A DNA stretch of 64,000 nucleotides from Bacteroidales bacterium (GTDB lineage: Bacteria > Bacteroidota > Bacteroidia > Bacteroidales > Marinilabiliaceae). The notes beneath the pieces are model-generated. The model saw only the letters and a list, made by a program, of their open reading frames with translations, searched no databases and was not told the DNA's origin. The translations under genes and the position numbers were made by a program. The DNA lies in assembly GCA_017960905.1 (NCBI GenBank), contig JAGCYH010000016.1, positions 1 to 64,000 on the forward strand, in the 5' to 3' direction. Numbering within the stretch: the stretch's first letter is position 1; every line of letters begins with the position of its first letter. Shown piece by piece: positions 40,790-48,755 of this stretch.

Positions 40790-40935
40790 CGAAAAAAAGC
40801 TCTGCGCCATCGGGAAATGGCACAGAGCCATCGGAAGGTCAAGCTTAAAAGCGCCGTTGGAAGACCTGAGCCTCATAGGGAACAAGCGCTGTACGCTACT
40901 GATCCTTCACCGGAAATGAGTGGCAAAGATATTTA
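40790..40935 (-). ncRNA. Candidate structured small RNA, minus strand
   Basis: The 320-base gap after the PIN-like gene has, on the minus strand, a terminator hairpin: GCTCTG(T)GCCAT (40828-40817) pairs with ATGGC(G)CAGAGC (40810-40799) and T7 follows. Upstream of it GAAGG-TC near 40901 can pair with GACCTTC near 40836, and AGCGC with GCGCT, giving a closed multi-part fold of about 110-140 nt. I do not recognise the class. The 5' end is not defined. 40936-41095 shows no further feature except the strong ribosome site of the next gene. Confidence 0.45.
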
Positions 40936-41095
40936 AAATATCATTTGCGCGAATCGGTAGCGAGGCAAAACGGCAGAAATTATTATAAAAAAAGTATAAT
41001 GACAACAAACATTTTTTTTGCCGATTCGCGAGACGAGAATAAGCATCGCACGGCTAAACAAGACAAGAATTCAAATAAAAAGGAAGGAGGCTACC

Positions 41096-41488
41096 ATGGG
41101 CGGACGAGGAGATTTTGACAAAGCAACTCGGTCGATACCGGTAGAGAACCGCAAATATAGAACAATAGAGGTGGTTGACGGTATAAAAGTGATAGAAGAC
41201 TACGAGACTGGCAATGGTAAAACGCCAGTAATGTCGAATACAGCTGATACAGTATATGCTGTGTATAGTGAATCAGCAGGACGCATTAAGCATGTATTCT
41301 ATTACAAAGACCATGTGTTGGTGTATGCCATAGACATAGAAGGCAGCAAATCGCATTCGCACAAAGTGTACATAAATAAGGACACCGGTGCGATAGGCAG
41401 GGAAACTCATAGTAAAAACAATACATTTGAGCTAACCAAAAAAGAGTGGAATCTTGTAAATAAATTAAGACAATGGAAAAAGAAATAA
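41096..41488 (+). CDS. Small MGGRG-type protein of unknown function
   Basis: 130 residues from ATG 41096, chosen because GGAAGGAGG sits five bases before it. That is a strong Shine-Dalgarno site, rare in this phylum, and suggests foreign origin. The N-terminus MGGRGDFDK and a C-terminal region with a strand-rich YYKDHVLVYAIDIEG, then SHSHK and LTKKEWNLVNKLRQW, resemble small proteins I recall from phages and mobile elements, some next to head-morphogenesis genes. A nuclease or toxin role is possible but unproven. The next gene overlaps its end by 16 bases. Confidence 0.6.
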   Translation: MGGRGDFDKATRSIPVENRKYRTIEVVDGIKVIEDYETGNGKTPVMSNTADTVYAVYSESAGRIKHVFYYKDHVLVYAIDIEGSKSHSHKVYINKDTGAIGRETHSKNNTFELTKKEWNLVNKLRQWKKK

Positions 41489-41883
41489 TTATGAATAATT
41501 GGATGGAGAACCATCCTATAATATACTCTGACGAATTGGGTTGGAGTGAGAGCGACAAGCGTGATGCCTTGTCGGACAAAGAGGAAGAGGTATTCAACTA
41601 TCACTGGAAGAATTACTATTCCATAATATTCTATTACATAGACGATGGCAACTTCTATGAGTTATTCATGGAATCGACTCCTCACAAGTTTTGGCGCATA
41701 CCGAAAAAAACAGATTGGGATGGCCAATACATAGGTCGTCAGATACCATGGGAGAACCACGAAGAAGGCGAAGTACTAATGGAATTCGACGACGACACCG
41801 ATTTGTGGCGGACATTGAAGGTATGCGGCAAACCGATAGGCGAAGTTTTGAAACGTTCAATAATAGCGGAGGTGGAGATATGA
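41473..41883 (+). CDS. Small acidic protein of unknown function
   Basis: 136 residues from ATG 41473; ATG 41491, just after the previous stop codon, is an equally good start. Rich in Asp, Glu, Trp and Tyr (DELGWSESDK, NYHWKNYYSIIFYYIDDGNF, EFDDDTDLW). Size, acidity and coupling to the upstream gene recall immunity proteins, but I recognise no family. Its stop overlaps the DUF4417 gene start by four bases (ATGA). Confidence 0.55.
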   Translation: MEKEIIMNNWMENHPIIYSDELGWSESDKRDALSDKEEEVFNYHWKNYYSIIFYYIDDGNFYELFMESTPHKFWRIPKKTDWDGQYIGRQIPWENHEEGEVLMEFDDDTDLWRTLKVCGKPIGEVLKRSIIAEVEI

Positions 41884-42650
41884 CACAAGCATTACAACAA
41901 ACACTGTTCACCGACGAAGAACTCGCCAGGATAACCATACCGTTTTCGGACAAAGTAAGCTCAAGTGACGAGTGGGAACGTCGCAAGGCACGAATAGGCA
42001 TAATGCGTGCCGACCTGACGAAATGGCTAAAGACAGACGAACGGGGATTCCCGACAATGGAGCCATACAGAGGGGTGCCCGATGCACTATTGATGAGATT
42101 CAATGATGCATTATCATCAAAAGAATACGATTATTGGGTACACTTTTTCGTTTACGATGAGTTTTTCGAGCAAATATGGCGCCCTGAATACACGACACGA
42201 GACATAAGTATATTATCAAAATTCAGAGGAGCTTTTTCGCCCGACTTCACACAATCGCCTGTCTTGTCGCCAGTACAAGAGCAATTTAATGTATACAGAA
42301 GCAGGGCGATAGGCCAGAGCATGCAAGGCGTGGGAATAAATACAATAGCCACAGTGGGCTGGTCGGTTCGCCGAAGTTTCGACTTTTGCTTTGCGGGCTT
42401 GTCGGAAGGCGGAACAGTAGCGATAAGCACAAACGGTGTTTTGCGTCGATTCATTTCGAACAGACTATTCAGGGAAGGCGTATTTGAACTGGAAAGGCAA
42501 CTGCATCCAGAGAACATAGTGATTTTTGGTCAACGAATAGAACTTCGCACAGAAGCCAAACAACTATGGTATGAGAATGAGCGCATCGCATATTTGCGAA
42601 GCAAAAGCAAGGATGGTAGTGGTAATAGTTCAAATAATCCATATAAATAG
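41880..42650 (+). CDS. DUF4417-family protein
   Basis: 256 residues from ATG 41880. A longer frame from 41691 overlaps the upstream gene completely and is discarded. The family pattern is visible: VYDEFFEQIWRPEYTT, then RGAFSPDFTQSP, then QFNVYRSRAIGQSMQGVGI near 133-151 and TVGWSVRRSFDFCFAGLSEGG. DUF4417 proteins are common in phages and mobile elements and have no assigned function. Coupled to the acidic gene by a 4-base overlap, so 41096-42650 behaves as one three-gene unit. Confidence 0.8.
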   Translation: MTQALQQTLFTDEELARITIPFSDKVSSSDEWERRKARIGIMRADLTKWLKTDERGFPTMEPYRGVPDALLMRFNDALSSKEYDYWVHFFVYDEFFEQIWRPEYTTRDISILSKFRGAFSPDFTQSPVLSPVQEQFNVYRSRAIGQSMQGVGINTIATVGWSVRRSFDFCFAGLSEGGTVAISTNGVLRRFISNRLFREGVFELERQLHPENIVIFGQRIELRTEAKQLWYENERIAYLRSKSKDGSGNSSNNPYK

Positions 42651-42696
42651 AGAACGTTCTGTAAGCTATGTATAACCAACTTAATACCATGTCTCT

Positions 42697-42939
42697 ATGA
42701 AAGATTCTATTGTTAAACAAGGTTCGAATGAGGAGCTGCCCATCAGAGCGATGCTGAAGAGTGAGCTTGCCAAGTATTTCGGGGCGTCGATGACATCGTT
42801 CAGAAGAGCTATAAAGCCATTCAAGAACAAACTGCGCAAGATGGGCGTAACCGACAACGCAAAATTGCTACCGCCTAAGGCGGTAGCATTTTTGTGCCAA
42901 CAACTGTGTATAAGTCTGTACAAAAATGAATTTGATTAA
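42697..42939 (+). CDS. DUF4248-like small protein
   Basis: 80 residues. The core LPIRAMLKSELAKYFGASMT, then FRRAIKPFKNKLRKMG and LLPPKAVAFLCQQL, matches the pattern of DUF4248 proteins of Bacteroidota (K-x-E-L-A-x-x-Y, a basic helix, then P-x-x-V). They are usually found near mobile or polysaccharide loci, and function is unknown; the short helical form suggests DNA binding. It lies 46 bases after the DUF4417 gene and ends the accessory region. Confidence 0.6.
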   Translation: MKDSIVKQGSNEELPIRAMLKSELAKYFGASMTSFRRAIKPFKNKLRKMGVTDNAKLLPPKAVAFLCQQLCISLYKNEFD

Positions 42940-42980
42940 CAATGAACAATTTACAATTGAGAATTGAAAATTGAAAATTG
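42940..42980 (+). repeat. AT-rich heptad repeats after the DUF4248-like gene
   Basis: CAATGAACAATTTACAATTG then GAATTGAAAATTGAAAATTG: the same CAATGAACAA opening as the 38.7-39.0 kb units and the same AAATTGA repeats as 37931. Confidence 0.65.
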
Positions 42981-43011
42981 GCGGTGGGTCGCGAACCTCC
43001 GAAAAAAATTC

Positions 43012-43019
43012 TATATTTG
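43012..43019 (+). promoter_or_regulatory. -7 promoter element of the Rid-like gene
   Basis: TATATTTG, 19 bases before ATG 43039, leaving a leader of about 13 bases. Confidence 0.6.
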
Positions 43020-43038
43020 CACTGCAATATTTTGACCA

Positions 43039-44172
43039 ATGCAATATACGACATACGAAAGAGGTAGTGTAACTGTCAGATACTCAACGTTTGGTGAAGG
43101 GCGCAGCACGCATGAGCTTCATGCTGTGGCGACGGTGGCCGATGCCAGTCGGACGTTTACGGAGCAGCTCGACAGTGTTGCCGAAGCGCTCACGGTATTC
43201 GGTTCGACGCCAGAAGCAAACGGCTATCGGCCTATTGTAGCGCGGCTTCTGCTAAGCGACGCCGCCAATCAGGCGGAGCAGGCCTTGGAACGGTTCAAAG
43301 ACATTTTTCCGCTTACCACCTACATACAACAGCCGCCCCTCAACGGCACCAAGATTGCCGTTGTGGCATACTACAGGACCAATGCCGAAGTGAAGCGAAC
43401 CGACAACCACACCATAGCCATAGAGAGCAACGGGTTGACGCACCTGTTGTCGGCGATGCTATGCGGGGCGGCACCCAGAACCTATACGGAGACTACCAAC
43501 CAACTTGACGCTCTTGAGCGTACGCTCAAGAGCCATGGCGGCAACATAGCCGACAACTGCGTGCGCACATGGTTTTTCGTTCAAAACATCGACGTCAATT
43601 ACAGCGAAGTGGTGCGCGCCCGCCGCGAATACTTCAACGAGCACGGACTTACCGAGGCCACACACTACATAGCCAGCACCGGCATTGGCGGGCGCCATGC
43701 CGACAGAGCCATAACATCGGTACTCGAAGCGTACTCTGTAGTGGGGCTCCGACGCGACCAAGTGAAATACCTGTACGCGAGCGACCACATGAACCGTACG
43801 AGCGACTACGGCGTAACCTTCGAACGTGGTACGGCGGTCGACTACGCCGACCGCCGGCACATATTCGTAAGCGGCACAGCCAGCATCGACAACAAAGGCC
43901 AAGTGGTATGCAAAAGAGACATTAAGGGCCAGATAGCCCGAATGATAGAGAATGTAACAGAGTTGCTGAACGAAGCCGGCGCCACGTTTGCCAACGTGGC
44001 GCACTGCATAGTGTACTTGCGCGACACAGCCGACTATCGCACTGTAAACGCGACACTTCGGCACACATTGGGCAACATACCATACGTGATAGTATTGGCG
44101 CCAGTATGCCGCCCCGAATGGCTGATAGAGATGGAATGCATGGCTTGTGTGAGTAAAGAGAGTAAAGTGTAG
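43039..44172 (+). CDS. Two-domain Rid/YjgF-like protein (chorismatase-related)
   Basis: 377 residues. The C-terminal half is a YjgF/Rid fold: RRHIFVSGTASIDNKGQVVC near 274-293, then an aromatic-poor helix and CIVYLRDTADY with the conserved Arg. The N-terminal half (about 1-200) is a second, diverged domain with CVRTWFFVQNIDVNY. The two-domain layout resembles the FkbO/Hyg5 chorismatase group and Bacteroidota proteins labelled translation-inhibitor-like. Catalytic role is uncertain. The last codons (KESKV) are formed by the TAAAGAG-type repeat that continues past the stop. Confidence 0.7.
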   Translation: MQYTTYERGSVTVRYSTFGEGRSTHELHAVATVADASRTFTEQLDSVAEALTVFGSTPEANGYRPIVARLLLSDAANQAEQALERFKDIFPLTTYIQQPPLNGTKIAVVAYYRTNAEVKRTDNHTIAIESNGLTHLLSAMLCGAAPRTYTETTNQLDALERTLKSHGGNIADNCVRTWFFVQNIDVNYSEVVRARREYFNEHGLTEATHYIASTGIGGRHADRAITSVLEAYSVVGLRRDQVKYLYASDHMNRTSDYGVTFERGTAVDYADRRHIFVSGTASIDNKGQVVCKRDIKGQIARMIENVTELLNEAGATFANVAHCIVYLRDTADYRTVNATLRHTLGNIPYVIVLAPVCRPEWLIEMECMACVSKESKV

Positions 44173-44216
44173 AGAGTAAAGAGTAAAGAGTAAAGTGTAT
44201 GGTGTAAAGAGAACAA
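44149..44216 (+). repeat. TAAAGAG-type heptad array over the end of the Rid-like gene
   Basis: Variants of GAGTAAA and GTAAAGT run from the last codons through the stop at 44172 to about 44216. A purer array of the same heptad lies at 45832-45873. Confidence 0.75.
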
Positions 44217-44255
44217 TGTGTATGCTAAGGTGTTGAAAATTAATAATATATCAAT

Positions 44256-44999
44256 ATGAATAAAACTTTATCGTCAAGTATTGTTTTGCTGTTTTTTCTG
44301 TTTTCCTTGTCTTCATATGCCGAATGTCATTTCGGTATTAAGGGCGGTTTAAATTTGTCTTATTTGAAAGTCAAAGGCGATCATGGTTATATGTGTGTTG
44401 ATGATGATTTTATTGTTTATGATATTAATTTGAATCCTGACAATAAAAATGGTTATTTCATAGGTCCTACTGTTATTTTCGGTATGCCTGTTAAATGTTT
44501 GTCTGTAGAAACTTCGTTATTGTTTAACAGAAAGGTTGTTGAATTAGACCCTAGAATCCAGTACGTTTCATCTAAAGATTTATTGGGATCATTCGGAGAT
44601 GATTTTGTTTATTTAGAATATGCAAATGAATCGCCCAAAGAAGATAATAAGTTGAAACAAAATTTGTTGTCAATTCCTATCAACGTGTTATTATCAAAAG
44701 AATTGTGTGATGTGTTTGGCATTTATTGCTCAGTTGGACATCAAATAGATTTCAATCTTGGTGAAAAAAAATGGAACGGGATTAAAGGTTTTGAATGGGA
44801 AAAAGTTGTGAGTAGTGTTAATGCAAGTGTCGGAGTAATTCTGGTAAAACATATTCAAATTGGTGCTACTTATAATCGGAGCCTCAGTAAAATTGCAGAT
44901 GTTAATGATGATATGAAGAATATGATTCCCGTGAATTTGGATAACGACATAAAAATCAAAACGAATACATTTATGTTTAGTGTCGCATATATGTTTTAA
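44256..44999 (+). CDS. Outer-membrane beta-barrel protein (PorT-like), AT-rich copy
   Basis: 247 residues. A signal peptide (LLFFLFSLSSYAE) precedes a barrel with the usual FGIKGGLNLSYLKVKG start, NGYFIGPTVIF, QNLLSIPINVLL and an aromatic end (FSVAYMF). It is a paralogue of the next gene over its full length: SLLFNRKVVE against SLLYNQKVVE, DFNLGEKKW against DFNLGGKKW. Base composition is far more AT-rich, with T/A-ending codons, than in that copy and other neighbours. Likely a small outer-membrane barrel of unknown cargo. Confidence 0.85.
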   Translation: MNKTLSSSIVLLFFLFSLSSYAECHFGIKGGLNLSYLKVKGDHGYMCVDDDFIVYDINLNPDNKNGYFIGPTVIFGMPVKCLSVETSLLFNRKVVELDPRIQYVSSKDLLGSFGDDFVYLEYANESPKEDNKLKQNLLSIPINVLLSKELCDVFGIYCSVGHQIDFNLGEKKWNGIKGFEWEKVVSSVNASVGVILVKHIQIGATYNRSLSKIADVNDDMKNMIPVNLDNDIKIKTNTFMFSVAYMF

Positions 45000-45095
45000 T
45001 AGAGAACATTTTTTTATTACAAACTATGCTATTTGGCAACAAAATTGTATAGTTTTGCGTTTGGAAATTAGACTATAAAACTAAAACTATAAAAA

Positions 45096-45815
45096 ATGAA
45101 ACATTTACTAACAATCTGCGCTGGTACATTGGCACTTATGCTTGCCATGCCAGCTAACGCTCAGACTCAGTTCGGTATCAAAGCCGGTCTGAACATCACG
45201 AGCATGAAGATAAAAGACCTGAAAAGCAAAAAACCTGATGGCGCTGCGTTCGTTCAGACAAACATCGACCCAGAGAACCGCTGCGGTTTCTTCATCGGCC
45301 CGACTGTCGATTTCAAATTGCCTATTGTAGGTCTGGGAATGGAGACCTCGCTGCTCTACAACCAGAAAGTGGTTGAAGTAGAGTCGACGGCTTCTGTTTC
45401 TACAAGTTTTACGTCGTCATCGTTATTCTCTATCTCGCAGAAGGAGAAAGTAAAGCAGAATTTGCTTTCGGTGCCCATCAACCTCAAAGCTTCGGTAGGT
45501 TTGGGTAGCGTGCTTGGCATCTACGGTGCTGTTGGTCCGCAATTCGACTTCAACCTTGGCGGCAAAAAATGGAAAGACCTTGAAGGACTGGGCATGGAGT
45601 GGAAAAACACTACAGCAAGCCTCAACCTCGGTTTCGGTGTGAAAGTTCTGAAACACATTCAGGCCGGTCTAACTTACAACATAGGCCTCAGCAAAACTGC
45701 TGAATATACCGACATCGACGCCGACGAGGCAACTAAAAAAGCATTCAAAGAGGTTTGGGGCAATGCTAATGCCAAGACCAACACTTGGATGATAAGCGCT
45801 TCGTATATGTTTTAA
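45096..45815 (+). CDS. Outer-membrane beta-barrel protein (PorT-like), GC-typical copy
   Basis: 239 residues. Signal peptide (LALMLAMPANAQ), then FGIKAGLNITSMKIKD, RCGFFIGPTVDFKLPIVG, NLLSVPINLKASVG, and an aromatic C-terminus (MISASYMF). Shares length and order of motifs with the upstream gene, so the two arose by duplication or one was acquired as a homologue. Codon use here matches well-expressed native genes. Function is unknown. A heptad repeat array and a terminator follow. Confidence 0.88.
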   Translation: MKHLLTICAGTLALMLAMPANAQTQFGIKAGLNITSMKIKDLKSKKPDGAAFVQTNIDPENRCGFFIGPTVDFKLPIVGLGMETSLLYNQKVVEVESTASVSTSFTSSSLFSISQKEKVKQNLLSVPINLKASVGLGSVLGIYGAVGPQFDFNLGGKKWKDLEGLGMEWKNTTASLNLGFGVKVLKHIQAGLTYNIGLSKTAEYTDIDADEATKKAFKEVWGNANAKTNTWMISASYMF

Positions 45816-45831
45816 GAGAGAGAGTAGTGTT

Positions 45832-45873
45832 TAAAGAGTAAAGAGTAAAGAGTAAAGAGTAAAGAGTAAAGAA
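45832..45873 (+). repeat. Heptad microsatellite, six TAAAGAG units
   Basis: Five perfect TAAAGAG units (45832-45866) and one TAAAGAA, starting 17 bases after the barrel gene stop. Confidence 0.95.
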
Positions 45874-45882
45874 TAATGTGTA

Positions 45883-45904
45883 AAGACGTACGGCCGTGCG
45901 TCTT
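45883..45904 (+). other. Imperfect palindrome between the repeat and the terminator
   Basis: AAGACG-T-ACGGCCGT-G-CGTCTT: nearly self-complementary 22 bases, upstream of the terminator. Confidence 0.5.
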
Positions 45905-45911
45905 ATAAAAT

Positions 45912-45950
45912 AAAAAAGAGCTTGCCGTTTGGCAAGCTCTTTTTTTTTTA
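45912..45950. terminator. Bidirectional terminator between the barrel genes and the SPOR gene
   Basis: AAAAAAGAGCTTGCC (45912-45926) pairs perfectly with GGCAAGCTCTTTTTT (45931-45945), with further T. Confidence 0.93.
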
Positions 45951-46355
45951 TTCTACGAATGTTTTCTTTTTAACGTCTTTGTCCTTCACTATGTAGCAGC
46001 CCGGGAACTGCCGGCGTAGCTTAGAGAGCAGCGGCATGGCCTCGCTACGGAAGCGGAAGTCGCCCACACGCACGCGCCACGACGGTGCGTTGTACGTGCC
46101 GTAGGTGTGCTCCGACGGATAGGCCTCGAGTACTTGGCGCTTGGCATTCTGGCTGTCGTTGCGGGCCGAAGCGCCCGAACCTGAATAGACCTGAATGCGG
46201 TAGCCATCGAGCGAAGTGGTGGCGTAGTTGAACTTGTTGCTGTAGGTAACAAGCGAGTCGAGCGCTGCGGTGTGGAACACCACGTGCGCCTTGTCTTGCG
46301 CTTGCGAAGCGAGCGCAACGAAGATAGTTGATATAAAAATAAGTGTCTTTTTCAT
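45948..46355 (-). CDS. SPOR-domain periplasmic protein
   Basis: 135 residues from ATG 46355 (MKKTLIF); a longer frame upstream overlaps the promoter. A signal peptide (FISTIFVALASQAQ) is followed by a single SPOR domain: GYRIQVYSGSG near 50-60, then WRVRVGDFRFRSEAMPLLSK and FPGCYIV. SPOR domains bind denuded glycan strands of septal peptidoglycan. A -7 box (TATCTTTG, minus 46381-46374) lies just before it and abuts the stop codon of the upstream usp gene. Confidence 0.88.
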   Translation of the reverse strand: MKKTLIFISTIFVALASQAQDKAHVVFHTAALDSLVTYSNKFNYATTSLDGYRIQVYSGSGASARNDSQNAKRQVLEAYPSEHTYGTYNAPSWRVRVGDFRFRSEAMPLLSKLRRQFPGCYIVKDKDVKKKTFVE

Positions 46356-46381
46356 CCTTTTCAAATTTTGCCGCAAAGATA

Positions 46382-47215
46382 TCAATCTTTTATGGGTATT
46401 GCAAGCACAGGGCATTTTGAATTGTTGACAATAGACGTGAGGAACGGACGGAAACGGTCGGCGATGAACGAGCCCGTGTTGGTAACGTCGATGGCCACCA
46501 TGTCGGCCTTGCTGTCGGCAATGGCTTCGATGAAGCTGCCGGCCACGTCTTTGCCCGAAATCATTATCGACTTCTCAACCTCGACATTGGCACGTTTGGT
46601 CAGGTATTTCTCCACCTGTCCGATGCTTACCGTGATGCGAGTGAGTATCGATTTGAAACTTGAGTTCTGAATGCCTATGACAGTTGCCTTGGCGCCGAAG
46701 AGTTTGGCCACACCGGCTACGATAGGGATCTTGTAGCGGCTGCTTTTCTTCAGTTCGACAGGAATGGCAATGCGCTGGAAATTCTCGTTGTACTGCATGT
46801 CGGGGCGTATGAGCAGCAGCGGGCATTCGATGTTGCAGATAAGTTTGTAGGCGTTACCGCCAATCCAGCTTTTGGTGATGCCCGATACGCCGTGCGAACC
46901 GGCCACGACGATGGTAGCATCGTCGTATTTGCACTGATTGATAAGCTCTTGCGTTACGTTGCCTTTGCGCAGCTTATAATCGAAAGTGCCACCGCCATAG
47001 TATTTCTGGGTATTCTCCTTAATAATACGCTCGAGCATCTGCTCAGGGTCGTGCTCCTCGCCTTCGACGCTCTCGAAACCCGATGCGTAATTGCCCGACG
47101 GGCAAACATGAACTATGCGCAAATTAGCTTTCAGCTTATTTGCAATCGCTATACCCGACTTCAGAGCGCACATGGCGGTCTCAGAGAAGTCGAGAGGAAC
47201 CATTACTAAACTCAT
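46382..47215 (-). CDS. Tandem-domain universal stress protein
   Basis: 277 residues with two UspA folds. The first (about 1-140) begins MVPLDFSETAMCAL and ends with the nucleotide motif VVAGSHGVSGITKSWIGG near 104-121, then CPLLLIRP. The second (about 145-277) starts FQRIAIPVELKKSS, keeps MVAIDVTNTGS and ends NSKCPVLAIP, but its nucleotide loop is degenerate. Tandem Usps act as cytoplasmic homodimers in stress or energy-limited states. Single gene, with no operon partner seen. Confidence 0.9.
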   Translation of the reverse strand: MSLVMVPLDFSETAMCALKSGIAIANKLKANLRIVHVCPSGNYASGFESVEGEEHDPEQMLERIIKENTQKYYGGGTFDYKLRKGNVTQELINQCKYDDATIVVAGSHGVSGITKSWIGGNAYKLICNIECPLLLIRPDMQYNENFQRIAIPVELKKSSRYKIPIVAGVAKLFGAKATVIGIQNSSFKSILTRITVSIGQVEKYLTKRANVEVEKSIMISGKDVAGSFIEAIADSKADMVAIDVTNTGSFIADRFRPFLTSIVNNSKCPVLAIPIKD

Positions 47216-47328
47216 ATACTGTATTTTAATATGTTATTTCTTATTTTATTTTTACAAAAATACAAAAGTTTTGACAAATACATCACATCGTTTGCAATTT
47301 TCTGACCTTCTTTTCTAAATTTATTGCA

Positions 47329-47336
47329 TAACTTTG
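47329..47336 (+). promoter_or_regulatory. -7 promoter element of miaB
   Basis: TAACTTTG, 47 bases before ATG 47384. Confidence 0.5.
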
Positions 47337-47383
47337 CGCCGTTTGTCAAATTTCAAAGATACAAACAAAGATAAACAAAAGCA

Positions 47384-48703
47384 ATGACTGATAAACTTTT
47401 ATTTATAGAAACATATGGTTGCCAAATGAATGTAGCTGACAGTGAGGTGGTTGCATCGATAATGAAAACCATAGGCTACACCACAACCGACACAATAACT
47501 GACGCCGACGCCGTGTTCATCAACACTTGCTCGATACGCGACAACGCCGAGCAGCGAGTGCTGGGCCGACTGGCGGATATTTGTGCGCTTAAGCGCACAA
47601 AAAAAATGATAATAGGCGTCATTGGCTGCATGGCCGAGCGCACCAAAGAGCAGCTCTTCGCCGCCGGTGCCGACCTCATCGCCGGCCCCGACTCGTACCT
47701 CGACCTGCCCAACCTAGTGGCACAGGCCGAATTGGGACAGAAAGCCATCAACATAAACCTCTCGACAACAGAGACTTACCGCGACATCATTCCGCAGCGC
47801 ATAGGGCCAAACCGTGTGAGCAGCTACATATCGATAATGCGAGGCTGCAACAACTTCTGCTCGTACTGCATTGTGCCCTACACACGCGGCCGCGAACGCA
47901 GCCGCGACGTAGAGAGCATTGTGACCGAAATAGCCGACGTGGAGCAGAAAGGCTACAAAGAGATTATTCTGCTCGGACAGAATGTCAACTCGTACAAATA
48001 CACTGATAATAAGAACAGTACGATAGCATTTCCCGACCTGCTCGAAATAGTTGCCGAGCGTTTTCCGGCCATGCGCATACGCTTCACCACCTCGCACCCG
48101 AAGGACATGACCGACGCCACGCTGGAGATGATAGCCAAGCACGCCAACCTTTGCCGTCACATACACCTGCCAATGCAGTCGGGCAGCTCTCGCATACTTG
48201 AGCTGATGAACCGCAAATACACGCGCGAATGGTATATGGAGCGCATCGAAGCGATACGCTCGATAATACCCGACTGCGGCATAACGACCGACGTCTTCTG
48301 CGGCTTCCACTCCGAAACCGAGGAAGACCATCAGGCAACGCTCTCGCTCATGGAGTGGGCCAAATTCGACTCGGCGTTCATGTTCCAATACTCCGAGAGG
48401 CCAGGCACATACGCCAGCAAGCACCTACCCGACGACATCGACGCGGCGACCAAAGGCCGCCGCCTCAAAGAGATTATCGACCTGCAGAACCGACTCTCGG
48501 CCGAGAGCAACCGACGCGACATAGGGAAACAATTCACTGTGCTCGCCGAAGGATTTTCGAAACGCTCGCGCAACGACCTTATGGGCCGCACCGAGCAAAA
48601 CAAAGCCGTAGTGTTCCCCGCTGAGGGCAACCGCGCTGGCGATTTCGTACGAGTGGAGATAATCGATTCGACACAAGCAACGTTAATTGGTAAACGCATA
48701 TAA
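47384..48703 (+). CDS. miaB: tRNA-2-methylthio-N6-dimethylallyladenosine synthase
   Basis: 439 residues, the MiaB length. The N-terminal MTTase domain has the three cluster cysteines in TYGCQMN, NTCSIRD and VIGCMAE. The radical-SAM motif is CNNFCSYC near residues 150-157 and a TRAM domain occupies the last 65 residues. It adds the methylthio group to i6A37 in tRNAs reading codons that begin with U. It stands between the divergent usp gene and an acyltransferase 52 bases downstream, each with its own promoter. Confidence 0.97.
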   Translation: MTDKLLFIETYGCQMNVADSEVVASIMKTIGYTTTDTITDADAVFINTCSIRDNAEQRVLGRLADICALKRTKKMIIGVIGCMAERTKEQLFAAGADLIAGPDSYLDLPNLVAQAELGQKAININLSTTETYRDIIPQRIGPNRVSSYISIMRGCNNFCSYCIVPYTRGRERSRDVESIVTEIADVEQKGYKEIILLGQNVNSYKYTDNKNSTIAFPDLLEIVAERFPAMRIRFTTSHPKDMTDATLEMIAKHANLCRHIHLPMQSGSSRILELMNRKYTREWYMERIEAIRSIIPDCGITTDVFCGFHSETEEDHQATLSLMEWAKFDSAFMFQYSERPGTYASKHLPDDIDAATKGRRLKEIIDLQNRLSAESNRRDIGKQFTVLAEGFSKRSRNDLMGRTEQNKAVVFPAEGNRAGDFVRVEIIDSTQATLIGKRI

Positions 48704-48714
48704 TTAAAAGTTTG

Positions 48715-48722
48715 TATATTTG
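48715..48722 (+). promoter_or_regulatory. -7 promoter element of the acyltransferase gene
   Basis: TATATTTG, 33 bases before ATG 48756. Confidence 0.55.
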
Positions 48723-48755
48723 CACCGTTTTTGCAAAAACAAATTACCATAAGTC

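Noticed and set aside
40790-40935. SRP, 6S or tmRNA gene
   Set aside because: The GGAA tetraloop and AGCAG side of SRP RNA, the tRNA-like end of tmRNA and the RNase P core motifs are missing. Left as an unclassified candidate.
41691-41879. 63-codon N-terminal extension of the DUF4417 protein
   Set aside because: It is entirely inside the acidic gene, Arg-rich and unlike the family; the ATG at 41880 with a 4-base overlap is the natural start.
41096-42939. Prophage
   Set aside because: No capsid, tail, terminase, integrase or att site seen. Two families of phage-like taste do not make a prophage.
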